From CAYUMU01 sp964445985 (GTDB lineage Bacteria; Planctomycetota; Planctomycetia; Pirellulales; S012-138): a stretch of 64,000 nt of DNA. The notes below the pieces were generated by a model that was not told the origin of the DNA, made no database searches, and worked only from the letters and a program-made list of their open reading frames with translations. Of this stretch, positions 17,106 to 24,273 are shown piece by piece. The DNA is taken from positions 8,643 through 72,642 of the forward strand of contig CAYUMU010000022.1 of NCBI GenBank assembly GCA_964445985.1, in the 5' to 3' direction. The first letter of the stretch is position 1, and each line of letters starts with the position of its first letter. The translations under genes and the position numbers were made by a program.

Positions 17106-17125
17106 ATTCCCGCGAAGGCGGGAAT
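17106..17125. repeat. CATTCCCGC hairpin repeat, family D, copy 1
   Basis: ATTCCCGC (17106-17113), loop GAAG, GCGGGAAT (17118-17125), followed by CCAG. The half-site CGTCATTCCCGCGA also occurs just upstream (~17084-17097), so the element is partly tandem. It sits in the 77-bp gap between convergent prpD-like and zwf genes and could act as a bidirectional block, though it lacks T-runs. A second copy is at 57754-57773. Confidence 0.75.
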
Positions 17126-17139
17126 CCAGTCGCGGCGGT

Positions 17140-18597
17140 TTACTTCAGCACGGGGCAAACATCAAACCAATCGCGCCCGTCGCGCCAGATCCATTTATTG
17201 CACTCCTTGGGACCCCAGTAGCCGGTCTCATAGGTTGCCATCTCCGGCAGGCCCGTCTTTTGCCAGGACTTGAGGATGGGGTCGATCAGTCCCCAGCAGA
17301 GCTCCACCTCGTCGCTGCGGGCAAACAGGCTGGCGTCGCCCGTCATCACGTCCAGCAGCAACCGCTCGTAAGCTTCGGGCAAGGCCTTGGCGAACTTGGA
17401 GTCGAAACGGAAATCGAGATCGGTCAGCCGCAATTGCATGCCGGCGTCGGGCACCTTGGTTTGAAAGTGCAGCTGGATCCCTTCGGCCGGTTGAATCTGG
17501 ATGACCAGCCGGTTGGCGTCCATTTTCTTCAGCCGGGCTTCCTCGAACATCAAGTGCGGCGGCTCGCGGAACTGGATCACGATTTGCGTGGTGCGGCAGT
17601 CCATGGCCTTGCCGCTGCGCAGGTAGAACGGCACGCCCTTCCAACGCCAGTTGCCAACCGAAAGTTTCAACGCGGCGAACGTGGCCGTATCGCTCTCGGG
17701 GTTGATGTCCTTGGTTTCGCGGTAACCGCGGTATTGAGCCCGGCAGGTGTTTTCGGCCACTTCGGTGGAATCGAAGGGGCGAATCGCCTCCAGCACTTTC
17801 ACCTTTTCGTTGCGAACCGTATCGGCCTCGAAGCGGCTGGGGGGCTCCATCGCCACAAAGGTCAGCAACTGCAGCAAGTGGTTCTGGAACATGTCGCGCA
17901 TCACGCCCGACTGATCGTAGTACCCGCCGCGGCTGCCGACGCCTTCTTTCTCGGCGGCGGTAATCTGAATGTGGTCGATGTAGTTGCGATTCCATACCGG
18001 TTCAAAAATCGTGTTGGCGAACCGCAGCACCAAAATGTTCTGAACGGTCTCCTTGCCCAGGTAGTGGTCAATACGAAAGATCTGCTGTTCTTCCAGGGCC
18101 TTATGCAGCGTGGCGTTGAGCTGGTGGGCGGTGGCCAGGTTGGTGCCAAAGGGCTTTTCGACAACCACCCGCCGCGGACCTCGCGACTCCTCGGTCATTT
18201 CGCAGGCGTGCAGCGCGTCGATCGTCGGCTCGAAGAAACGCGGCGCCGTGGCCAGGTAATACACGCGGCCCGATTCGGCCGTGGAGCCCTCGAGTTCCTG
18301 AAGGCGGCGTTCCAGAGCCCGCACCTCGTCGAGCTCCGCGATATCGCCCGCCTGATAGTGAACCGAGTTGGCAAACGTCTCCCAGTGCTCGGCCTTGAAG
18401 GCGTCGCCCAGATACTCGGCGGTGGTTTCCGCGAGACTCGCCCGCCACTGTTCGTCGGACATGGGCGTGCGAGAGTATCCCACAATTTTGGTTTGCTCGG
18501 GAAGCCGGCCCTTGCGCGACAGTTGATACAACGCGGGAATCAGCTTCCTGCGCGTCAGGTCGCCCGAGGCTCCAAAGATGACGATGGTTTGCGGCAT
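17140..18597 (-). CDS. zwf: Glucose-6-phosphate 1-dehydrogenase
   Basis: 485 residues, the usual bacterial length. It oxidises glucose 6-phosphate to 6-phosphogluconolactone with NAD(P)+, the entry step of the oxidative pentose-phosphate and Entner-Doudoroff routes. The dinucleotide-binding GASGDL (residues 9-14), EKPFG (147-151) and the active-site RIDHYLGKE (175-183, catalytic His) are intact. The ATG at 18597 puts GASGDL at the standard position and has GGGAG about 11 bases upstream; an in-frame GTG at 18615 would add six residues. Neighbouring pgl or gnd genes are not seen. It converges with the MmgE/PrpD gene. Confidence 0.96.
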   Translation of the reverse strand: MPQTIVIFGASGDLTRRKLIPALYQLSRKGRLPEQTKIVGYSRTPMSDEQWRASLAETTAEYLGDAFKAEHWETFANSVHYQAGDIAELDEVRALERRLQELEGSTAESGRVYYLATAPRFFEPTIDALHACEMTEESRGPRRVVVEKPFGTNLATAHQLNATLHKALEEQQIFRIDHYLGKETVQNILVLRFANTIFEPVWNRNYIDHIQITAAEKEGVGSRGGYYDQSGVMRDMFQNHLLQLLTFVAMEPPSRFEADTVRNEKVKVLEAIRPFDSTEVAENTCRAQYRGYRETKDINPESDTATFAALKLSVGNWRWKGVPFYLRSGKAMDCRTTQIVIQFREPPHLMFEEARLKKMDANRLVIQIQPAEGIQLHFQTKVPDAGMQLRLTDLDFRFDSKFAKALPEAYERLLLDVMTGDASLFARSDEVELCWGLIDPILKSWQKTGLPEMATYETGYWGPKECNKWIWRDGRDWFDVCPVLK

Positions 18598-19013
18598 CAA
18601 AGTTGTGTCTCCCACTCCGCCTTGAGTGCGTATCGGGGTCAGTGCCGAAGTGCAGCATAGCGGATTCTCGGCCGGTTAAGGAGGGAGGGGGGACCGTCCG
18701 CCATTCGAGTTTGGCTGCACCTCAACTTCGCAAGAACAGAGACCATCGATGATTTGCTTCCTGGGATCGGCAATCCTGGCTCGGTGAGGCAATGCTATCG
18801 AATGTTCCGCGCGCTGGCTTGTTCCCGCTCAACACCAGGAAGTTCGCAACCGGCCGCCTTTCAGGAGCTGAGACCTCAATATTCCTCGAAATCAATTGGC
18901 ATCTTGGTCAGAATGGGCGGTAACGTATTTCGTCTTTGCCACGGCCGCCTTTCGAGACTTCCGGAGGCGGGGGCCGCATCAGCTTTGGTCTCTACGAGGG
19001 GAGCTTTCCGCCC
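18598..19013. other. Divergent intergenic region, 416 bp, with family B repeat
   Basis: Lies between zwf (minus) and the carboxypeptidase gene (plus). The central part (18788-18850) matches the family B repeat at 9060-9126. The rest shows no gene or obvious operator. GGGGAG about 11 bases before 19014 is the ribosome site of the following gene. Confidence 0.5.
18788..18850 (+). repeat. Dispersed repeat family B, copy 2
   Basis: Degenerate match to 9060-9126, sharing the GCAATGC-ATCGAAT, GCTG-CTTG and GCTCAACACC-GGAAGTT blocks. It is non-coding. Confidence 0.55.
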
Positions 19014-20045
19014 ATGAGTTTGCATCGAACCCGCCACCCGCTGGGGTTGGTGTTGTTAGGGATGGTGTTGCTGGCCAACGCTTCGCGCCTGCTCGCCCAA
19101 GACGCCGCCACGCCACGCCGCGAGCAACTTCAGCCGGCCGACGACCTTCAGGGGCCGCCCTATGTGACCTGCAAGGCCTGGGCGGTCGTCGACGGCCGAA
19201 CAGGAAAGCTGCTGTTCGGGCAACAGGAAAATCAACCTTTAGACAACGCCAGCACCACCAAGATCATGACGGCCCTGGTGGTGCTGCGGTTGGCCCAGAA
19301 CGATCGAGACATCCTTCAAGAGCAGGTCACCTTTTCAGAGCAGGCCGACAAAACCGCCGGCAGCACCTCGGGCATCGAGGCCGGCGAGCGGCTCCGCGTG
19401 GCTGACTTGATGTACGGCTTGCTGCTCCCCTCGGGCAACGACGCCAGCGTCGCCTTGGCCGAGCATTTCGGCGGCAGGTTTCCCCCCACCCAGGGCAACG
19501 CGGATACCGCGGAGGGGAACGGCGGCGATGAAAGTAAGACAGACAGCCAAGGCGACCAACCGCCCGTAGCCGCGCCCCCCACCGATGCCGCGGCCGATGC
19601 GGTCAACCGCTTCGTGGCCCAAATGAACCGCACCGCCGCCCAGTTGGGCATGAAGCACACGGCTTATAAGAATACTCACGGTCTCACCGCCAAGGGGCAT
19701 CACTCGACCGCCTACGACCTGCTCATTCTGGCGCATGCCGCTCAGCAGCTCGACGACTTTGGCCACTACGTTTCCACCCGCCGTCATCAGGCCACGCTGG
19801 TTCGTGAGGGAAAACCGCCTCGCACCGTCGTCTGGGAAAACACCAATCGGCTTCTGGCCACCCAAGGCTACGACGGGGTCAAGACCGGAACCACCACGGC
19901 CGCCGGCGCCTGCCTGGTGGCCAGCGGACGGCGAGGCGACGACCACTTGCTGCTCGCCGTGTTGGGGTCGGCCAGTTCCGACGCCCGGTATGTCGACGCC
20001 CGCAATCTATTTCGCTGGGCGTGGCAGCAGCGGGGCCACAAGTGA
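19014..20045 (+). CDS. D-alanyl-D-alanine carboxypeptidase (peptidase S11, PBP5-like)
   Basis: 343 residues with an N-terminal signal (LGLVLLGMVLLANA, cleavage near LLA-QD). It trims the terminal D-Ala from peptidoglycan pentapeptides in the periplasm. All three penicillin-binding motifs are present: SxxK as STTK (Ser80-Lys83), SxN as SGN (140-142) and KTG (290-292). Between SGN and KTG there is a Gly/Asp/Pro-rich insertion (~155-195) that looks like a flexible loop and is unusual for the family. The PBP5 C-terminal domain and amphipathic membrane anchor are absent, so the enzyme may be soluble. It is monocistronic. Confidence 0.9.
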   Translation: MSLHRTRHPLGLVLLGMVLLANASRLLAQDAATPRREQLQPADDLQGPPYVTCKAWAVVDGRTGKLLFGQQENQPLDNASTTKIMTALVVLRLAQNDRDILQEQVTFSEQADKTAGSTSGIEAGERLRVADLMYGLLLPSGNDASVALAEHFGGRFPPTQGNADTAEGNGGDESKTDSQGDQPPVAAPPTDAAADAVNRFVAQMNRTAAQLGMKHTAYKNTHGLTAKGHHSTAYDLLILAHAAQQLDDFGHYVSTRRHQATLVREGKPPRTVVWENTNRLLATQGYDGVKTGTTTAAGACLVASGRRGDDHLLLAVLGSASSDARYVDARNLFRWAWQQRGHK

Positions 20046-20366
20046 TGCCACCTGCCGCGCGCGACCCGTGCCGCTGCCGGGTGAACGAAGGAACACTTTG
20101 ATCGGCCAAAAAATGTTTGACCGGCGGCAACCCCTCCTCTAGATTTGAGGTGGTAGGGATTTGGTCCCCCCCTGGTCTGGCAGGGTTGTATCCAGACAAG
20201 GCCATGTTCGCGCCGCACATCTCCTTGCTTTTCTTCCGCTGGACCAGTCCCCTTCAGGGGCTCAATAGAACCCTCAGGCCGTCCATCGCCTGAAGATGCC
20301 AATTCCATACGTGCTCTTCTCCACGGATCGACGGCCAAGTGGGCGACAGCTTCAGGAGGTTTCGTC
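20046..20366. other. Intergenic region, 321 bp
   Basis: Upstream of the hemerythrin-like gene. Apart from the AGGAGG ribosome site near 20355, I see only short imperfect palindromes and no gene. Confidence 0.5.
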
Positions 20367-20846
20367 ATGGCGATTCAAACCACCACGGTCACGATCAACG
20401 CTGCTTTCCTTCGTGAAATCAAGGAGGATAACCAGCGGCTCAAACAATTGCTGAGCGAAATTCGGGCTGTTTTGGGAGCCGACAGCGGGCTCGAGCGGCT
20501 GAACCGGCACGCTCTCATGGAACGGCTCGAAGACCTTCGCGACCAGTTGGCCACGCATTTCTCGCTGGAAGAGGCCTTCGGTTACTTCGACGAGCCCCTT
20601 TCGGCGGCGCCCCGCTTATCGAGCCAGGCCGAGGAGCTTCGCCTGCAGCACGTCCCCCTGTTTGTGCAATTCTGCCAACTGGTGGAAGACGCCGAAGAAG
20701 CCTACCAGGCAGACTCGCATTCCAGGGCGTTCCACCTGGCCGCCTACCGCTTCCACGAGTGGGATGCCTTCTTCCAGGCCCACGAACAGGCCGAACTCGA
20801 TCTGATCTTGGAAGCCTTCAATTCCGACATCGGGGTCGGCGACTAA
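20367..20846 (+). CDS. Hemerythrin-like (HHE) cation-binding protein
   Basis: 159 residues, all helical in appearance. The pattern of His and acidic residues fits an HHE-type four-helix bundle: His48, His64 with Glu68 (HFSLE), His95 in LQHVPLF, His130 and His139 with Glu143 (HEQAE). Such bundles hold a di-iron site that binds O2 or NO, or serve in iron or redox sensing. The spacing is not that of canonical oxygen-carrying hemerythrin, so I treat it as hemerythrin-like. AGGAGG shortly before the ATG at 20367 supports the start. There is no signal peptide and no obvious partner gene. Confidence 0.55.
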   Translation: MAIQTTTVTINAAFLREIKEDNQRLKQLLSEIRAVLGADSGLERLNRHALMERLEDLRDQLATHFSLEEAFGYFDEPLSAAPRLSSQAEELRLQHVPLFVQFCQLVEDAEEAYQADSHSRAFHLAAYRFHEWDAFFQAHEQAELDLILEAFNSDIGVGD

Positions 20847-21155
20847 GAGCCTATCCACTGACTCCCTCGCCCCTGGCGGGAGAGCGTTGGGGGGCCTGAT
20901 GAAATGACCGTGACTTGGGATGGTTGCGGGAAAAAGGGTGTTGCAAGAGTGTTGCGCGTTGATCGTCACTTGCGCTCAACCCTGCCCGGCAAATCCAATG
21001 CGCATGGCCTGCACATCGCATTGGATTGCAAATTGACCCACGATCATCGTCACCCAGCAGAGCACCAGCGTGCCACTCTAATACCCAGCGCCACCAACCC
21101 AGCGCCAAGAAAACTCCCACCAAAAACCAGCCACCGCTCCGCCTATCCCATAGAT
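20847..21155. other. Intergenic region between convergent genes, 309 bp
   Basis: It holds the 3' flanks of the hemerythrin-like gene (plus) and the GDPD gene (minus). I see no clear terminator, gene or repeated element. Confidence 0.5.
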
Positions 21156-22028
21156 TCACAGCCTAGGAGCGAAAGCCGACTTGGGGGGCGAGGCGGGAGC
21201 GCGAAGCTCGGCGAGCGTGGCCACGAGTTGCCGGGGGTCGTCGCTCGAAAGCGAATCGGGCCGGTAAGCCAGCAGCGGCACGATTTCTTCCGCCGTGCCT
21301 CGCGTGCCGTTGAGATGCAGCTTGGCGCCGGCCTTGCGAACGCGGTCGGCCAGCGAAGCATCTTTGGCCAACCAGGCCGGCCAGATGCGGATGGTTTCGA
21401 CGCCGGCCGCCACGTAGGCTTCGATGTCGTCTGGCTTGGCGATCAGGCCCAATTGCCGCGACTTGGGGAGCAACTTGCGAAAGGCGACGGCCTGCTCCAC
21501 GCTGCGCACGCCGACAATGGTGCGGCTGGGCTGGCCGAATTTGAGGATGGTCCGTGCCACGCGTCGATCATAGGTTTCACCGGATTCTTTCAGATCGAGC
21601 AGCACGTCGATCTTGTCGTGGCAAACACTGAGAACATCCATCAACGTGGCCACTGGCTCGCTGGCATACTTCTCGCCAAATTTTCGGCCGGCGTCGAGCT
21701 GTTTGATCTCGCCCAAAGTTCGTTCGCCGACCAGCCCTTCGCCGTTGGTCGTGCGGGCGAGCTTGGCGTCGTGCAGCAGCACCAGGTGACCGTCCTGCGT
21801 GGTGCGAACATCGACCTCCACCGCCGTGGCCCCGACTTCGATGGCGCGGGCCGTGCTGGCCAACGTGTTCTCCGGCCGCTCGGCGCTAGCGCCCCGATGG
21901 GCCACGATCTGCACAACCCGCTGCGCGGCGAGAGCGGTTGGGGACGGCTTTTCTTGAGCGAGGAGGCTGGTTGGCGGGATGGCGAGAAGAAGCACCCAAC
22001 AGGACCAGCGGCTGGCAACATCGAGCAT
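21156..22028 (-). CDS. Glycerophosphodiester phosphodiesterase, exported
   Basis: 290 residues with a signal sequence (SRWSCWVLLLAIPPTSLLA, cleavage near LLA-QE). GDPD enzymes hydrolyse glycerophosphodiesters to glycerol 3-phosphate and an alcohol. The active-site set is present: His44-Arg45 in VAHRGASAERPENT, Glu71 and Asp73 in EVDVRTTQDG, and His86 in LLHD. AGGAGG ten bases before the ATG at 22028 fixes the start. Likely periplasmic, scavenging phospholipid head groups. It is monocistronic as far as visible. Confidence 0.92.
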   Translation of the reverse strand: MLDVASRWSCWVLLLAIPPTSLLAQEKPSPTALAAQRVVQIVAHRGASAERPENTLASTARAIEVGATAVEVDVRTTQDGHLVLLHDAKLARTTNGEGLVGERTLGEIKQLDAGRKFGEKYASEPVATLMDVLSVCHDKIDVLLDLKESGETYDRRVARTILKFGQPSRTIVGVRSVEQAVAFRKLLPKSRQLGLIAKPDDIEAYVAAGVETIRIWPAWLAKDASLADRVRKAGAKLHLNGTRGTAEEIVPLLAYRPDSLSSDDPRQLVATLAELRAPASPPKSAFAPRL

Positions 22029-22381
22029 GGCAACATTCCCTCCTATTAACGCGGCGGCGGTCGCACATTTTCCTGAATGTTCCCGTACGAGGGTTGCCCA
22101 ATCAAGCAAATGTCGGGGAAAATGTTCCTGTTAGCGTGCCACTGCTTGCGGTCGAATGCCGTTTTCCCCGCAGGGCACGTTTGCCACGGCCCCAAGCAGT
22201 GCGAGGCGGAGGCGGGCGTTCTACTTTGTTGGCCAAGTCGTGGGCGATCCGGCACTGCTTGCGAGCGTGGAAAGTGAATTGGTGGTGGCGGGTCGATTCG
22301 CTCGCAAACAGTGGCACACTTCGGTTGCACTTGTCGATGTGCCATGAGTTGGGGAATCCGTGGGTTATTGAGTGCTCCGGT
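22029..22381. other. Intergenic region, 353 bp, degenerate repeats
   Basis: Lies between the GDPD start and the end of the TIR gene, both minus strand. It contains several scattered copies of GCCACTGCTTG / CAAGCAGTG in both orientations, as if remnants of a short palindromic repeat. Open frames crossing it have no ribosome site and no recognisable product. Confidence 0.45.
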
Positions 22382-23002
22382 TCACGGCTTGGTTTTGCGG
22401 CGTTTGAAGTCTAAACGCGGGAGCCTTGCCTGTTTTCGCATCCGCAGCAGTTCGGATAGCAGGCGTGTACCCGAGAGTTGCTTGTTCGTCTTCGCGTTAA
22501 ACGTCTCCACGAGTTGTTGAAGTTCTCGGGGGGATTGGCTGAGACGATCTGCCGGTATCCCAAGATCCCGATAGGCTTCCGTCAGCGCGTCGCGCTCGTT
22601 ATCGGTAATTGGTTCGAGGTTTCGGCGGATTTGAGTCAGAACTTCATCGAGACGCGTGCGAGGATACACTCGGTAGCCTTCCAGCGCTTTGGGGAGTCGA
22701 GAAGATGCCGGCCCATCCAATAGGACAAAAATTGGCTTATTCCAGGCGATTGCAGCCCCCAACTCCACCATGCCCATGGCATCGGGCTTGGAGTCCGGTG
22801 ACACAATTACAATGAATGCATGACATTCCGCAAGCGCCTCCCAGATAGCGTTGCCGATCGCTTGGCCCACAGGGACACTCGCGTCGTGAAAGGGTTGCAG
22901 ACCCTCTGCTTGCAGTCGGTCGGCAACATCGGCCGCAAATTCCCGATCACGGGAGCTGTGGGAAACGAATACGTCGAAAGTTGGAGTCGCGGTAGCCGTC
23001 AT
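22382..23002 (-). CDS. TIR-domain protein with C-terminal helical extension
   Basis: 206 residues. The first ~125 form a TIR domain: FDVFVSHSSRDREFA (box 1), an alternating strand-helix pattern, AFIVIVSPDSKPDAMGMVELGAA with Glu80 at the usual catalytic Glu position, then KPIFVLL. Bacterial TIR domains often cleave NAD+ or make cyclic ADP-ribose signals in immunity. The remaining ~80 residues (DNERDALTEAYRDLGIPADRL onwards) are helical and end in a basic tail; I do not recognise this part, but it resembles a small DNA- or protein-binding module. Its start overlaps the stop of the upstream TIR gene by four bases, implying coupled translation. No Thoeris ThsA, SIR2 or CBASS cyclase gene is adjacent. 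Confidence 0.8.
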   Translation of the reverse strand: MTATATPTFDVFVSHSSRDREFAADVADRLQAEGLQPFHDASVPVGQAIGNAIWEALAECHAFIVIVSPDSKPDAMGMVELGAAIAWNKPIFVLLDGPASSRLPKALEGYRVYPRTRLDEVLTQIRRNLEPITDNERDALTEAYRDLGIPADRLSQSPRELQQLVETFNAKTNKQLSGTRLLSELLRMRKQARLPRLDFKRRKTKP

Positions 23003-23434
23003 TTTCTCACCCGGCGTATCAATTCGGCTAGGTACTTGTCAAAGTCGTTGATGTGAAATGCCTTCTTTCCCTCAATTATATCGGGGATAGCGTCAAACGA
23101 GACATGGCAAAGCACGGGAACAATCCGATAATTCTGCCTTCGCCCCCAAGCAGCCCCAACTTCTAGCAAAACCCAAGGTCGATCAATCGAGTCGGGCGTG
23201 AGCAACACGACCAATTCGCGTGACACCTGGATTTCGGTACGGATCGATTGCGGAATGCTATCGCCTCCGTTAATGTCCCGATCGTCGCGAAAAGTTGTGG
23301 CACCCGTTGCGTCGATCTTCTCACAGATAAGTGGCAATCCACTTGTCGGCTGTCGCATGGCTGACGAAGACTTGATACTCCGGCTTTGGTCTCGATTTCT
23401 TGTTCGCCTTATTCGCCGATTTTTGCTTCGACAT
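22999..23434 (-). pseudogene. Second TIR-domain gene, interrupted by a frameshift
   Basis: From the ATG at 23434 the frame reads a Lys-rich leader, then EYQVFVSHATADKWIATYL, and stops at TGA 23321-23323. The next frame resumes at once with CEKIDATGATTFRDDRDINGG and continues through DRPWVLLEVGAAWG to the end. Restoring one TG in the CTGTGAG tract gives ...YLCEKI..., a continuous TIR domain of 145 residues with a Glu (residue 92) at the catalytic position. I read this as a TIR gene broken by loss of a TG dinucleotide; a sequencing error or natural phase-variable tract are alternatives. It is the first gene of the TIR pair, and the weak upstream site gives no help with expression level. Confidence 0.75.
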
Positions 23435-23584
23435 CGATTTGGGTCTCGGCTAACGGCGAAATTCCGTGAGTTGCATAAAGAATGAGTTCGCCCGCCGCCG
23501 ACGCAATGCTCTATTGGCAACGGCGCTGTGACTGAGTTCATTCGGGACAAGAACCATAGGACGTGAATCGGCTGCAATGCCCCT

Positions 23585-24031
23585 TCATTGCGGCCCGGTG
23601 CTGTCGTCCATCCCCTGAATGTATTGTCGCAGCCGCTCAACCTCGTCGGTCACGTGCCGCAGCTTGAGCATGTTTTCCACGCGCTTGATCAGTTCCAGCT
23701 TGTTGACCGGCTTGGAAAGGAAGTCGTCGGTGCCGGCATTCACGGCCCTTTCGATATCGCCCAGTTCGTTGAGGGCGGTCACCATCAGGATCATGATGCC
23801 GCGGGTGGCCGGGTCGCCCTTGAGCTGCTTGGAGACCTCGAACCCGCTCAGCTTGGGCATCATGATATCGAGGAGAATCAGGTGCGGCTTGAAGCTGGCC
23901 ACCTTTTCCAGCGTATCGCGGCCGTCGACGGCGGTTTCGATATCGCAATCGAAGCCGGACAGGTAGGCATCGAGCAATTCCACGTTGGTGGGATTATCGT
24001 CGGCAATCAAGATCCGGCTGCGTTCGGTCAT
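23585..24031 (-). CDS. Single-domain response regulator (CheY/DivK-like receiver)
   Basis: 148 residues: a receiver domain at ~5-122 and a short helical tail. The phosphorylation pocket is complete: acidic pair Asp11-Asp12 (LIADDNP), phospho-acceptor Asp55 (LLDIMMP), Thr85 (MVTAL) and Lys107 (SKPVN). There is no output domain, so it should act by protein-protein contact in a His-Asp phosphorelay. The LLDIMMPKLSGFEV and GTDDFLSKPVNKLEL wording is typical of PleD/DivK-type receivers. The ATG at 24031 is chosen because the domain begins right after it; the frame runs open to 24130. No histidine kinase gene is adjacent. Confidence 0.93.
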   Translation of the reverse strand: MTERSRILIADDNPTNVELLDAYLSGFDCDIETAVDGRDTLEKVASFKPHLILLDIMMPKLSGFEVSKQLKGDPATRGIMILMVTALNELGDIERAVNAGTDDFLSKPVNKLELIKRVENMLKLRHVTDEVERLRQYIQGMDDSTGPQ

Positions 24032-24273
24032 TGGCTGGCCTGAAGGTTCCTTGGCCCAAGTGGGAGAGCAACGGCGAAGATCGCGAACCGCGATTATACG
24101 ACAAGCCGGGGTAAATGCGAAAGCGGCCAATCAACGGCTGGCCGCCGCGCTGTCATACAGCGCCACACGATTTGAGTGCTGTGCCTCGTCCCAGGACGTG
24201 GGAACAGGCCGGGTTGGCGCGCTGTTGTGGCAAGGCCGCCAGCAACTCTTCGCCGAGGCGGCCAGGCTACGCC

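Noticed and set aside
21156..22028. GDPD as part of the TIR locus
   Set aside because: 353 bases with repeats separate them, and the enzyme has a signal peptide typical of periplasmic scavenging.
22077..22347. Short frames between GDPD and TIR genes
   Set aside because: No ribosome site, no conserved features, and the region is made of degenerate repeats.
22382..23434. TIR genes as a Thoeris or CBASS system
   Set aside because: No ThsA (SIR2/SLOG), cyclase, Cap2/Cap3 or other partner is near; the neighbours are a phosphodiesterase and a response regulator.
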